Origin: Solanum dulcamara
Lineage: Eukaryota; Streptophyta; Magnoliopsida; Solanales; Solanaceae
Assembly (NCBI RefSeq): GCF_947179165.1
Contig: NC_077243.1
Location: forward strand, 29,774,001 to 29,838,000
DNA: 64,000 nucleotides
Reading direction: 5' to 3'
Numbering within the stretch: position 1 is the stretch's first letter; each line of letters begins with the position of its first letter. This document shows, one piece after another, positions 1 through 12,400 of the stretch. The position numbers and the translations under genes were made by a program. The notes under the pieces were generated by a model. That model ran no database searches. It worked only from the letters and a program-made list of their open reading frames with translations, and was not told the DNA's origin.

Positions 1-97
1 CAATCACACTGATCTTCCTTCGACAATTTGCCTCTACTTAGATCGATCAATTTAAACTCACAATAGTGATTATAAGCTTTGATACCATTATAAAATT
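1..97 (-). mobile_element. Start of copia internal region with tRNA-iMet primer-binding site
   Basis: Read on the minus strand, positions 87-76 give TGGTATCAAAGC, one base different from the plant copia primer-binding site complementary to initiator tRNA-Met (TGGTATCAGAGC). It lies 10 bases inside the LTR end at 98. The element body must run leftwards out of the window, so only the beginning of its untranslated leader is present. Confidence 0.65.
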
Positions 98-356
98 TGT
101 AGATGATTACAACTCAATTCTCATTGATAGCCATTAGAAATAGGTCAAACTAAGAAAAGAAAGGAGAGAATCTTATTGATGGAGTAAACACAGATTGATA
201 ACTGAATTGTTACATCAAAGAGTATATATGCTACTTTCCTATACATCTGTCATCAACTAGCATTTCTAACAAACTTCTGTATTTTCCTAACTAACCATAT
301 TAACAACTTTTCTAACTAACTCTGACAATGACTATTTTATCCTCCACTTCATCACA
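98..356 (-). mobile_element. 5' LTR of a minus-strand Ty1-copia retrotransposon
   Basis: On the minus strand this stretch begins TGTGATGAAG and ends ATCATCTACA, so it has TG...CA ends, and it is directly followed by the primer-binding site at 87-76. A TATA-like GCATATATACTC sits mid-LTR at about 220-231. The outer boundary near 354-356 is uncertain by a few bases, and no target duplication can be tested because the other LTR is outside the window. Confidence 0.55.
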
Positions 357-1687
357 TCATGTTACACTTATTTCATCAATAATTAGCGTCTTAATTTAGT
401 CAATTAATTCTCAACCATTAATTTTAATTTATGTCATTATCTCAGTCTATTCAAGAACTTGAGGAAATGGATAGAAGGAAAAGATCCATCTGTTAAAAGT
501 GTATTCTTTAAAATAAGGTACAAGTTTAGGGAATTAATTGTTTATTATCTATGTGAAAACTATATAATGTTTTGGATCATATTTTTCTTTTAAAAAAAAA
601 GAGAGAGAGAAGAAGAAGATGTTGACCTTTTGGAGTGTGACAATTGTTTTGGGAGGAAACACTACAACTAAAGTTTGATATGATAATAAATAATAAAAAT
701 AAATTAGACACGAGAATTTTACATGGAAACCCCTTAAACAGGGGAAAAAAATCACGGGATAAAAACATCTTACTATGATAATAATTGCTCTCAAAGAAAA
801 AACAACAATTAACACTTTTCTCAAAGAATAACTCACTAAACATAATATTCAAGATTACAATATTTATCTCTCTTTGTGTTCTTACTCTTTTGAATTGTAT
901 TTTTTGTGGGATAATCTAAATGAGGGCAAGAGGCCCTCTATTTGTAGGAAACTAGAAACTATGCGTAAAATCCGCGTCCTTTTTGACTACGCGTTCAGAA
1001 CGGTAGTATTTCACTGCAGCAATTTGGGGAAGAGTTAGTTATGTAAAAGCACCAACTCAGGAAAGCCGTTATTCATAGCATAACCATTTTTGGTTTTTTC
1101 ATCTTTTCCTTTTCTGTTTCTCATCACCATTTTCGCCGCAATCTGTTGAATTAGCACAAGGTCTCATTCCATTTCTTTGTCAATATTACAGAAAATTGAA
1201 TTACTATTTGATATCCTCTTATTACAATGACAGACTATTTTGGGTTATACTTTACCATTTTTTGAAGGGTCAATATTTCCATCTTCTTTCGCTTCTGGGC
1301 ATGTGTCATTAACTTATCATCACATTGCAAATGAACGTAACATATCGTTCTTTATCATCAATGCATTCTTTAATTTCTTGATAGAAACGAAAATCAAGCA
1401 AACCTAAATGAAATTTGCCCATTTTCTATCAGAAACATCGGGTTTCCCTGCCTTCGAGGTGATTTTGTATCATAAAATTTAGGAGATAATTTTGATTGAT
1501 TCCAAAGAGTAGAAATTGAGGTTCTCAACTGCATTTTGAATTTAGTGGACATATATATATATATATATATATTTATTCATATGTGTGAATGAGTTTAATT
1601 CAACATCGAACAAGCATGACGTAAATTCTGATTTACTTTCCTACTTGTAGGGCACTGTTGTAATTAGGTTCAGTTTCCCACCCCCTC
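357..1687. other. Intergenic and probable promoter/5' UTR of the thioredoxin gene
   Basis: No credible coding region is seen. The short minus-strand frames at 549-852 are AT-rich chance ORFs. A pyrimidine-rich tract at 1080-1135 and TTGTAG just before 1650 could mark a 5' UTR and a 5' UTR intron acceptor, but this is inference. An (AT)11 microsatellite lies at 1551-1572. Confidence 0.4.
1551..1572. repeat. (AT)n microsatellite
   Basis: Eleven uninterrupted AT dinucleotides lie about 115 bases upstream of the thioredoxin start codon. Confidence 0.95.
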
Positions 1688-3967
1688 ATGGGGCAGTGCT
1701 GGACTAAGGTAATCAACTCATTATATTTGTTATCTCTCTCATTCTTGCCTGTCACTTCTTTGTTTCAATTGCTTTCAAGTTTTTTATTATGGCTTTAAAA
1801 TAGCCAACATAAAATACATACTTATTTTGCTAAAAACTGTCGCAATAACTAAAAGCAAATTTCAACACACTTGTGAAGCACCAAATTATCTTTTGTAATG
1901 ACGACCCAAGTCGTAAATTTTATCAAATGGAATTCCTCCCATCTACCTAAGCCTTGATGCGTAGGATTATAAGATACATGTACATTCTGGTGGGAGGTAT
2001 ATGCAATAGATTAGTCGAGGTGTGTGCAAGTTGACCCAAACACAATCATTAACATTTTTTGAAAAGAATAAGAGTACTAGGATAGATTTGAAGATTTTTT
2101 CATGGTCAAGGAAGATAGTTGCTGATCTTAAATGGGAGGCTTGAAGCTAATTTGAACTACACTTGTTTGAAGCCAACAATTTGGTGACCATATAAATTTA
2201 TTCTCCCAAGTGCTTATGAGTTCTATGCTTGTGTCTTTATCATCCTAACCTCTAAATACAATTAAGATATTGAACACTCTTCTGGTCTTTTGAGAAACTT
2301 AGCTAGACTATATATACATCCATGATCAGTTATATCCAATTGGAAGAAGTACACAACTCTTTGCTCGACAATTCTTCACTTGCATTTTATATTCCAAGGA
2401 TATGAACTACTTGATAAATCTTATGTAGGACAACTGAAGACCATTGTGGAATTGTATCTTTAAATTTGCAATGGTTTCCTTTTGTGGGAAAAGGTAGTAG
2501 GCTAGTAGTAGTAGTAGTAGTAGTATTTAGTAGTCGAGTAGTCTTTTAATTTCCAATGTGTATTTCAATCTGTTGCTGCATTTGTTTTTTATCTTGCTAT
2601 GTTGCCGTCATAGATATTCTTGCAATCCTTCTTTGCATACATTTTTTTAAGCCGAGGGTCTATTGGAAAGAACTGCTCTACCCCACAAAGGTAGGAGTAA
2701 GCCTGTGCTGTGTACATCCTATCCTCCCTAGACCTCATTTGTTACACTAGGTATGTTGTTGTTGTATTTGCAATGGTTTCCATATATCCATCTTTTCTGT
2801 TCCTCTTCGTGTTTCATCCCCTTTTTCTTCCTTTCTGCCTTGGCATAGGAAGAGGAGTTCTATGTTTGCGTTCAGTTGGAAAATTACTTGCTTTAATTGG
2901 AATCTCTTCACTTCTTTAATAGAGTAAAATGGTCTAACCCTTTTTCCAATCTCCCCTGCTTTTCTTTGTTGTATTTACGAGAAAGATAAGCAGGAAAGCT
3001 GTCTTTCTGTTGATGACTCAGAAACGGTTACTTAGATTTCTGATTCTTGCAGGTATATAGTCAAGAGAACAATGATGTCCCTCCCACTTTTGAGCTTGCT
3101 GGTGGAAACATTTGCCTTGTGACATCAATGGAGAAGTGGGAAGAAAAGATGTCTGAAGCCAATAACAGTGGCAAGATCGTAAGTTACTTATCAATTTTGG
3201 TATTTTTTTTCCTTTCCTATTTCATATCCAGATAAATGCTATAGTTAGCCATCGCAAGCGCAAAATCTTGGTGAACTAAAATTTCAGTTAGCATTATCAG
3301 TTTCATGGTCCAGCATCATGTTTCATCTGCATAATTTCTTGACACAAGTGTAAGTTATACACGAAACCTGCAAATATGTCAATTCAAATCACCCTCCCTT
3401 TTTGCCCTTTTACTGGTTAGTAGTGCATTTGTTTCGTGAATATCTCTTACTTCTTTGTCTTCCAACAGGCAGTGGTAAATTTCAGCGCTTCATGGTGTAA
3501 CCCCTGTAGAGCAGCAGCACCAGGATATCATGAACTTGCTAATAAATACACTTCAATGATATTTCTTACCGTGGACGTGGATGAGTTAGCTGTAAGTTTC
3601 CAGTGCCTTCTACTCTTTTATTTACATGAACTCAGTTTATAGCATCCATAGTTATGATACCACTACTATGTTGTTGTTTCTTTTTTTCATATTACAACTA
3701 TTTAAAGGTATGGACTTGTTATAGCCATCTCCTGCTAACATGCTAGAAGAAACCATCTCCTCTAAACCTCATACATATTGGTAAATGTTAAACTATATTG
3801 GTCATGGCTTGATGCAGGAGTTAAGTACTTCGTGGGACATAAAAGCTACTCCAACATTCATTTTCTTTAGAGATGGCCGTCAAGTGGACAAACTAGTAGG
3901 CGTCAAAAATCAAGAGCTCCAAAAGAAGTTGATGAATCTCGCAGAGTCTACAAGATCCCCAGGATGA
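1688..3967 (+). CDS. h-type thioredoxin, membrane-lipidated subgroup (TRX h9 / H4-1 class), four exons
   Basis: Exons are 1688-1708, 3053-3178, 3469-3591 and 3818-3967. All junctions are phase 0 with GT/AG introns, giving 139 residues, the usual length of this subgroup. The tiny first exon encodes MGQCWTK: Gly2 and Cys4 form the N-myristoylation/palmitoylation signal that places TRX h9-type proteins at the plasma membrane. The thioredoxin fold follows: FSASWCNPC with redox cysteines 59 and 62, the VDVDEL strand, WDIKATPTF with cis-Pro102, and a KLVG end strand. It should reduce disulfides on target proteins. The active site is WCNPC rather than the usual WCGPC, which may shift redox potential. 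No stops or frameshifts are seen. The first exon is too short for ORF scans; the start was chosen because it gives the subgroup's MGxC N terminus, joins in frame, and ends at a good donor (AAG|GTAATC). Confidence 0.9.
2464..2781 (+). mobile_element. RTE LINE 3'-end insertion (or derived SINE) in thioredoxin intron 1
   Basis: A 286-base insert (2480-2765) is bounded by a perfect 16-base duplication, ATTTGCAATGGTTTCC, at 2464-2479 and 2766-2781. Its right half has the conserved 3' end of Solanaceae RTE elements: CCGAGGGTCTATTGGAAA, then CACAAAGGTAGG, then GGTATGTTGTTGTTGT. The same end occurs in reverse at 49581-49710. The left half includes a (TAG)n run at about 2506-2532. No coding capacity remains, so this is a strongly 5'-truncated copy. 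Confidence 0.85.
2506..2532. repeat. (TAG)n microsatellite
   Basis: A run of TAG triplets, slightly interrupted, lies inside the RTE insertion. Confidence 0.85.
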
Positions 3968-4968
3968 TATACTGTTGCTTCGCTGCTAAGAATTCTGGTT
4001 TTTGTCACGTTAATTTTGCGATTAACTTCTGCAACAACATTTTTATGTGTTTCTATGTATATTAAGCGAAGTACTAGGATATAAGGAAGTACAATTTGCA
4101 GCTTGGGAAAGAATTTCATATGGTGCTACACCTTTGTTTTGTTAACCCACACACGAGGAAGTAAATGGCAACATACAGTTATTATCAATGTATAGTTTAC
4201 TCTCCACTCTCCAGTACTTGGAGAAATCTGAAATATGTGTGATAGAATCCCAATAAGAATGTATTACTGCTGGCATATTTTCTGTTTGACTTCAATTACC
4301 ATACGGAAATAGAGATCGTCCAACATTATGTTCCTTTTTCATAATTCTGGCAAAATGAGCAGAGATCCCTAGAGAATCATGGTCAATTCCAGGCTCTACT
4401 ATGGTACAAAATGTTGTATCAGGAGAAGATAAAGGATTTGATGTCTCAACAAAGTTTGGCCCAAGTCAGTAGTTATGAAGTGGCCAATCAAATTTGAATT
4501 CGCAGTGGCCATTGACTAAGGTACAGGATGAGGGCAAGGATGTGGTCAGTTGGGGATGATGAATTAATATGGGTCTGACTCAACAAAGAATGGTCAATGC
4601 ACTAAACCAAACAATATGAGATTATGTTTTCTGATATAACTCATGTGTATAAGTCAATTCATTACTGATGTCACTCATTTATAAACATACCACCCAAGTA
4701 AATTGATGTCACAATATAGACACTTCTTATGCAATACTTCCTAGTGTTGCAGAAAGGTAGATGACAATCATAGAGTTGTAAGCCCTTGGTAGGGTTCTTG
4801 TACAAGCAAGTACTACCAACATAGTTATATAAACATCATAGAACATTCCATATAGCCTAGAATGAACTATAAGTGACTCAAGAAATAAATAGCAGGGAAT
4901 TAGAAAAAGCTCCTATGCCTCGGAAACCGTAGTAGGGTTAATAGTGAGAGAGTACGTGTGATGATTAA
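3968..4968. other. Thioredoxin 3' UTR and unassigned intergenic sequence
   Basis: The thioredoxin 3' UTR presumably occupies the first 200-300 bases; AATAAG near 4252 is a possible weak polyadenylation signal. No gene, repeat or transposon signature is recognised between about 4300 and 4968. Confidence 0.35.
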
Positions 4969-5243
4969 TTATTCTACAGACATGCAAACTGCTGTCCGCA
5001 CATAACTGAAACCCTTGAAGGGATTCTCACCAGATTTTGGACTAGCAGCAGGAAAATCTAGCAATGGCATGCTGGTCCATTGCTCTTCAAAATTGGCAAT
5101 ACACAGCTTCACTGAAACTTTGGTTGAATTTCTCAAGCAGTTAACTTCTTTCAATAGATAGGTCTGAACCATTTGTGACTTTTTATCTCATCATTACCTC
5201 TTGATCTACAGCCAAGGCGCTTGTTTGCATCCTTGTGTAGCAG
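4969..5243 (-). pseudogene. AGC-family Ser/Thr protein kinase, decayed C-terminal exon
   Basis: On the minus strand a clean acceptor (TTTCTTCAG at 5252-5244) is followed by LLHKDANKRLG and NDEIKSHKWFRP, the end of an AGC-kinase catalytic domain. A lysine- and glutamate-rich C-terminal tail follows, then CIANFEEQW, LLDFPAASP and FKGFSYV. The last is the AGC hydrophobic motif (F-x-x-F-S/T-Y), as in S6 kinase-like enzymes. The exon has two in-frame TGA stops soon after the WFRP motif, and the tail continues only in another frame, with several expected residues missing between. The rest of the kinase is not found to the right, where a copia fragment starts at 5554. It is therefore a non-functional remnant. 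Membership in the AGC group is firm from the tail motifs; the exact subfamily is not. Confidence 0.7.
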
Positions 5244-5553
5244 CTGAAGAAATATAAACACATAAGATGATAAGAATCCCCTAGTTTCCACTTTCCAAAT
5301 TCTTAATATCAGGGACTATATGAGAAATAGAATTTAGCATAGTGAATGGTATTTACACATTAGTTGATGCATAACACTATCTTCCAAGCAGTAGGGGCTT
5401 CCAAATTATCCTAGCTTTGTATCCCAAGTAGTATATACAGAAGTGAATCATAGCAGCTCAGACGAGGTTTGGTTTTTTTTTGGTAAGATAAATACGATCA
5501 TACTTAGTAGAATTAATTACTTCATATATGGCATAAAATTATTGTTAAGATTT
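5244..5553. other. Remnant intron of the broken kinase and unassigned sequence
   Basis: This stretch reads as intron sequence upstream (minus strand) of the kinase exon, up to the copia LTR end at 5554. No further exon is recognised. Confidence 0.35.
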
Positions 5554-5898
5554 TGACAGCAAAAGAAATATAAGTGACTTGAAAGATCAATAATTTATTG
5601 ATCATAAGGAACTGATTATATACATCATAGCTTAACTAAATTACAGTAGAGTATTGCTAAAAAACCTGCTAAACAGATTTTATTGCTTGCTGAAAATAAG
5701 GAACTGAACTAAAAAATAGCTAACAGACTTCTAAACAAACTAGGAAAGAAAGAAACAACAACTTATTCTGCTGTGCACCTCCTCAGCTTTTTCAGTCCTA
5801 CGTTATCTATTCTACCTTGAATTTAGGTCTTGTAGACACCTTTGCACTGCAGCTAAACATTTGAAATTAACCTGCAGTTCTAGAGACAAACTGCAACA
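5554..5898 (-). mobile_element. 3' LTR of a Ty1-copia element
   Basis: On the minus strand this 345-base segment starts TGTTGCAG, straight after a purine tract (CAGGAGGAG) that would serve as the polypurine tract, and ends TTTTGCTGTCA. A TATA-like GATGTATATAATC lies at about 5610-5622 and AATAAA signals follow. It abuts the end of the copia RNase H frame. Confidence 0.75.
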
Positions 5899-6802
5899 CT
5901 CCTCCTGGCTCAAGAACTGCATACGCCAAGCTTCATTCTGAGAAATTCAAATCTATTAACATGAAATGGCTTAGTAAATACATCAGCAATTTGATCTTCT
6001 GACTTGCAATAAACCAATTTCACCTCTTCTCCCTCTTGCACTTCCCTGACAAAGTACAATCTGATATTAAAATGTTTTGTTTTCTCATGAAAATTTGGAT
6101 TATGAGAAATTGCTATGGCCGCCTGATTATCCACAAACACTTTTGTGCTTCCTTGTTGCTCTAGAACAAGATCTAACAAGATCTTCTTTAGCCAGATAGC
6201 TTGATTAATTGTTGCTGCAGCAACTATAAATTCAGCTTCTGCAGTTGACTGTGGCACGATATCTTGCTTCTTTGAGCACCATGAAAAACATCCCGAACCA
6301 AGGCTAAAACAATAACCTAAAGTGCTTTTCATGTCATCAACTGACCCTGCCCAATCACTATCAAAATAACCTTGTAACTTGAAATTCTGACTTTTATAGA
6401 ACTTTAACACCATAGTCCAAAGTTCCCTTGACATACCTTATCACTCTTTTGGCTGCTTTCATGTGAATTTCACTTGCACAATTCAGAAATCTGGACAAAA
6501 CACTCACTGCTTGCAGAATGTCAGGTCTCGTGGCAATGAGATACATAGGACATCCAACCATACTTCTATAACTTGCTTCATCAACCTTGTCACTGTCATC
6601 ATCTTTAATCAGCTTGTCTTTCTGATTCATTGGAGTGTTCATAGGCTTACAATCTTCCATTTTGAACTTGTTCATTATCTCTCTTGCATATTTCTTTTGA
6701 CAAATGAACACTTCATTTTGAGTTTAATGAATCTGCATTAGTAAGACATTTCGCCCAAGTCTGTCATTTCAAACACTTTCTTCATCTCCACCTTCAAATC
6801 GA
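5899..6802 (-). pseudogene. Ty1-copia pol fragment: end of reverse transcriptase and RNase H
   Basis: The copia polyprotein is read right to left. Near 6800-6740 the RT segment VFEMTDLGEMSY ends in a stop. After a frame change FICQKKYAREIM and the MNTPM region continue (6711-6394), then YFDSDWAG, the ADVFTKP motif and the terminal LGVCSS (6434-5910) of the copia RNase H. The frame is broken at least twice (stop near 6740, overlap shift at 6394-6434). All upstream gag, protease, integrase and most of RT are absent, the copy being cut at about 6800. It sits against LTR sequence of an unrelated gypsy family. Confidence 0.85.
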
Positions 6803-8915
6803 ATCAATTGTATGCAATCTCAATCAAATCAAATAATTCATTTTGTATTATTATTAGGGAGTTTCTCTAACCGACAACCATCACCATATGAGCAAGTGAT
6901 GTACAATGAAGCGGTGTCATTGCCACACCCGTCCAATACTTTGCCAGGGTAAGGGAAAATCACTATCATTGGATCCATAATCAATCAAAGTCCATCGTTT
7001 TGGGACTTAAGAGGTTTAACCCTCCATCCTATGCTGGCTACGTAGTTCATGAGATTTGAGTTTTGTATACTCTTAGCTAAATCGATGCTCAATACTATTC
7101 CCAAAATACATAATGTTCATATCTATCAGGTAAAATATTTCAATCATCTCATCTGGTCTCATTGGACCCTTTTCAAAACTCAGTCTTATCTCAAATAATC
7201 ATGCTTCTTCATTTAAAAAAAATAAAACATGCTATCAAGCTCAATCAAATATCCTCAAAATTCTATCTCAAACAATCGTTTATACTCAAAATACTTATGT
7301 TCAAAATAATAGAAGTTTAAGAACCTTCCAAACTCAACTCATGATCGACTCATGCTTATTTAAGACGTTCACAAATCATACTTTAAGACTCAATAAAATC
7401 ATGAATGACTCAAGAACTTAGTTCATATGAAAATTCAAACTCATTTAAAATCAATGCTCATGCTCAAATCACCAAGTTCTTTTAGTAAAATATGTTTTCA
7501 AAATCATTCACATCTCGTCAAAACTCTTTCTCGATTTTAATTTATCATGTTCGAAAACAGACATCAAAAGACTCCTTCATCTCAACAAAATACTCACGTT
7601 ATTTATACTCAACAATTCTCATTCTCAAAATAGTGATTAGAGACTTCTCAACTCATACTCAAATAATAGTTAAGAGACTTCTCAAAATAATGCTCAAAAT
7701 AATAGTTAAGAGACTCCTCAAACTCATGCTCAAACTCATTTAAACTCAATAAACTATGCATAGACTCAGTTTAAAATCATACTTCATTTAATGCATGGAA
7801 ATCATTCTCATCACCTCAAAATAAATGCATGTAAATCTAATAATCATCAACTCAACTAGGGTTTATGTGAATGAAATCATGAACAACAATCTCAAGAATT
7901 CAAGGTATAGAAACAAGAATAATCTCAATACATAATTATATAGAACCCAATGAACGAAGAAATTATCATTCAGAATTCAAAAAAACTAGGGCTAAAACTC
8001 AACTCAACTATTTAATGATATAATTTAGATGTAGGGTGCGTGGACGAACTCAATCCAATGCTATGATTAGCCTTACATACTTGGAAGATTGATATTATAA
8101 TCGAAACTCGAAAAACACTAGCTTGTCTCAAAAGAAATATTTGATCTTGAAATCTTTGTGCTTGATCTCGAAAAAAGAAACTCTTTTATGAAGTTTTTAG
8201 AGTGGAAGAACTTGGAAAAACTTTGTAGGAAAAGTTTCTCTTCGTTTCTTGAAATTTTTAATTTGAAAGCCTTAGGGTTCTTGATAAAGAAGAAGAACCC
8301 TAGGTTAGTTTTGAGAGAGCTTCTTGAGACTAAATTATTTAGATTGATGATTATGAGAGGAAAACTAGTTAGTTGAATGATATACTTAGTAAAAACACTC
8401 AAAAATAACTTAGAATAGGGCTAAAAAGCTTGGAAAAGGACAAAAATAGCCCTGGAGGACGTGCAGGACTTTTTTTTGAGGATTTGACTCATACGGCTCG
8501 TAGAAAACTCTACGGGTCGTAGAGTTGAGTCGTAACTCTTTTGGGTTCTGGAAGCCTCTAGTAAAATGGTCATAACATTTTACTCCTAACTAAAAATAAA
8601 GAAAACTTGGTGGCGTTTGAAAGACGACTCAAAGGCCTTTAATTTGATAGGTCATGGACTATCTAATTCTTTATATTCTAGGAGATATGATCGTTTGAAA
8701 TTGACCCAAGTAAAATCTTCTACTGAAACTCAATCGGTAAGGAAACTTTTAACTCGACTTTGTGCTGAAGAATCCTTATGATCTTAATTCATCTTCAAAT
8801 ATATTCTCACACTAAATATTGAACCTTTACACATGTCCATAATTATGAATCATTCGGTACAACCACCACTATGAAGGATGGCTCGGTCTTAGCCAAAAAA
8901 AATTGGGGTGTTACA
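6800..8915 (-). mobile_element. Truncated LTR of the same gypsy family as the 22.9-36.8 kb element
   Basis: The sequence tracks the right two thirds of the LTRs at 22921-26255 and 27927-36805: a GAGTTTCTCTAACCGACAAC block at 6853, long ACTCAAAA-rich tracts, the GGTGGCGTTTGAAAGA segment near 8610, and the terminal GGGGTGTTACA at 8905-8915. In element orientation the LTR starts TGTAACACCCC and is cut at 6800 by the copia fragment. A short block repeating CTACGGGTCGTAG-like words lies at 8485-8535. The ORFs inside are chance products of the repeats. Confidence 0.7.
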
Positions 8916-9443
8916 GTCTGCCAAAGAAGATAGACTTGTACCTCTCATGCGTCCGGAAACTCTGTTCAATCAATAGGAATAATAAGAATAGGAGGCACCG
9001 GGTTCAGATCCTACATAGATGTAGAAGAAAGGGGTGAGCACCAAACAACGTGGTACTCAGTAAATGGAAACTAAATCATAAGCAAAGCAATGCAGAACAC
9101 ATGTACTCCTGACATCCCAACCACATACCGCCACAACTATACACCTGCACTCAAACAATCCAATCTATACAATTTATATAACAATTATCTTAGAAATACC
9201 AGACAATCCACAAATAGAAAGTACATATATGTTCTCATCACCATACTCAGGCATACAAAGGAAATCTCAATCATATACAACCACATAATGAAATAGATAC
9301 AAATGCAATGCCAAATAATCATGATATATGTCTGTCATACGATACACATCTACTAATCACCTCAGACCGGAACCTATGGGAGACTCACATGGACCATGTA
9401 TCTATCATCATTGCCGAAAGAGACCTCACCACTGGAATAAACC
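8916..9443 (-). mobile_element. Gypsy LTR B, first visible part (interrupted by a solo LTR)
   Basis: After removing the solo LTR at 9444-12918 and one duplicated pentamer, this stretch reads directly into 12919-14465. It forms one Tekay-like LTR whose TG...-start lies before 8916 and is lost. No coding sequence is seen. Confidence 0.5.
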
Positions 9444-12400
9444 TGTCACGACCCAATTTCTTAGGTTATGATAGCACCTACTATAATCCACCAGTAGGTA
9501 AGACAACCCGTTAACTCGAAACATCAAGTAATGGGTTTGAGGACAGAAACTAAATAAGAATGACGAATTATAAAGATAGGCAGAAAAAATAAGTGGAAGT
9601 AAACCAAAACATGATATAAACAACTAAAGATCCCTCCCAAAACATAGAAGTCACAAGTACAGAGCTGCTATAAAATAAACAACGAGTACAAATCCCAAAA
9701 GTGAACCGAAAATATATACAACAACTGGCTAGTCTCAAAAGACAAAAGACGAGCCATCCATACTAAATGAGACAGGAATGATCCAAAAATGCCAAGTGCT
9801 CACCCTAGTCTCTGAAGCTGACTGCAACAGGCTCGATCTATCCACGACGGTAGCTGGTGCTCGATCTTGCATCAAGAAAGTAGATGCAAAGTGTAGTATG
9901 AGTACTAAGACAACATGTACCCAATAGCACCATAGGCCGAATGAGCAGAAAAGGTAAAAAACAATATAAAAATGAGGAATAACCTAAATAAGAGTCAACA
10001 TAAGCATCAAAAAGAGGAAAGAGTACTACCTATGAGAACTATAGCTAACTATACCCAACTGAGCCCCCATAAGCCCAACCGGGACACTCGTGCAGAAGTT
10101 AAATAAAAACTTGGATGAACCCCCATAAGCCCGTCGAGTACATAGAATAGCTACAACTACCAAGGCTCGGAACCAAGAATCTATGATGTTAGGAGCCGAA
10201 GTACTATATCACTTCCAAACCCAGAATCTCCAAGAGTCAATCGATCTAGGGATGACTTAGGGGTCGAGGCCGGAATTGGGACCCAGATCCTCATCCGAAT
10301 ATTCAAAGTGGCCAAGGCCGGGATTGGGTACCCGGATGCTCGCCGTAATACATTGGTATGATCAAGGCCAAGACTGGGTACCCGAATGCTCGTCATACTA
10401 GCAAACCAGTAGAGGCCAGGGCTAAGTACCCAGATGCTCCTCGATAATTCAGAATGGAGGTCGGAACTTGGTACCCGGATGCTCACAGATAACTTATCCC
10501 ATGATGCCAAACATTCTACTTCCCAAGTAGAATACAACAGTACCAAAAATCTTTTCCCAAATGAGTTAATCGATATGCCGCCAAAATTGGAACTAGAGCC
10601 AAAGTCAACAATCATGAAATCTAGTATTGCCGATGCATTACGAAAGTCACGATTATATCGATTTATGGATGAGGATATTTTTAAGAGCAAGGGTAATGCC
10701 TAACTAAGGCCAAACTATAAGGCACTAGCCCGCTACACCATTCTACAAGGATCTAAGTCCATCGGAGCTACGTCAGGACATCTAAAGCAAGTTTACATCC
10801 TATACAAAGGCCAACATACCAAATAATATCAACAACATGCTCATTCAACTCTACTTATAATACTAACAAATAACGACAAGATATACATGCTTCTAAATAT
10901 CCAAAAAACCCGATAACAAGCCTAAAGCATGATTTCTAAATCCTAAAATATACAATCAAACAACTCAACCCAAATTCCAACTATTTCAACATGCTTTCAC
11001 ACATTCCATCTCAATCTAAATAAAGGTAAAGCTGTAGCCTACTTGTAGGCTAAACACGCGGGCTCCAAATCACTGTGTTGGAGTTTTTCTCATTCAAACT
11101 ACCTCAAAATGCTGCCATGCTGTAAAAAATAGAACCACGACGTCAATATGATCGTTAATTTCATAATTTTTGGAGACGGACCAATTTTGGGGTCTAAAAC
11201 GGGAAATGTGGGACCCGCATATGAAATTCAAGATTGGATCCCCCCAAATAGGTTTCAAACGTCACCCTGATCAGATTTATAACATAATTCAGGGTAAAAA
11301 ACTACGCGGGATGAGTATAGAACCAAAACTCATAAATTTCGACTAAAGGACCAAAAATAACAGCATCAAAATCAGCAAATTTTGAAAAAAAAAAGATTCT
11401 TTCAACCCAAAAAAATTGTATTATGACGATCCTTGTGTAAAACCCCACAATCTAGCCACAAGAATCACTTAAAACGGAGTTATATTGACCAAGATACACT
11501 CTTCAAAAATTTGATCAAATTTAATTCCAAAAATGACTAAATCAGTACGTAAAAATGTATTTTTACCTCAAACGAACCTTTCCCTCATGTTTATGAGATC
11601 TCCATGAGATTCCTCACGAAATTCTATTGAATTTAGACCCTTGAATCACCAAAATCGGATTTATATTGTTCAAGAAATAATTACTCAAAGTTCTTCAAAA
11701 ACTTAATCCGAAAATGGATACAACTGTAAATAAAATCACGATTTTTACCTGAATATAATGCTCCAAATAAGTTTTCAATCACTCCAATGCGTTCTCCACG
11801 AAAACTATTACAAGTTTGTCTTATGAATCACCTAATATGGAGCCCTAATGCTCAAGTTATGGGGTTTTAAAGTTGGAGAAAAACGAAAAAAACAAAAGGG
11901 GCTGCTGTTGCTGTATTTTTTTCCAGATTTTGGAAAATCCAAAATCTCCGATGGGGTGCTCGAAAATCGTTCGGAATCCGATAAAAATAAACCATATATG
12001 CTACCCCATTAAATTTGATGTTCCGGACTCAATGACACATTCAAAATTCCCATACGAGATTATTTTAATAAAAAGTGGATTCCACACCCAAGAGTCACTT
12101 TAAGTCACATTCCACAAAGGGCCTCAATATTAGTCCAGAAGCTTCAGAAAAAGAACGAAGGGTTGTTCTAGACCAAAATCAACATTTCAAAACTAACTGC
12201 GCTGTCAAAATTTTCCTTCGAGCGCATTTTCCAAGAATGTTGATCAAAGTCAAACATAGGCTAACTTTCAATGTCAAAAGCGCCAAATGGCCTCAAACTC
12301 GTATCGATTGCCTCGATAATCATTCCAACAGTGCTAATAGCCTAATTTAGTCATTCCGGAGCTGATGGAACCATCAGAATTTAAATTTGAGATCTCGTTG

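Noticed and set aside
549..852. Two overlapping minus-strand frames upstream of the thioredoxin gene
   Set aside because: Low-complexity Phe/Ser/Leu-rich translations of AT-rich DNA, no motif and no gene context.
10181..10703. Frames of 169 and 89 codons on opposite strands
   Set aside because: Both lie in the solo LTR and are produced by its minisatellite.
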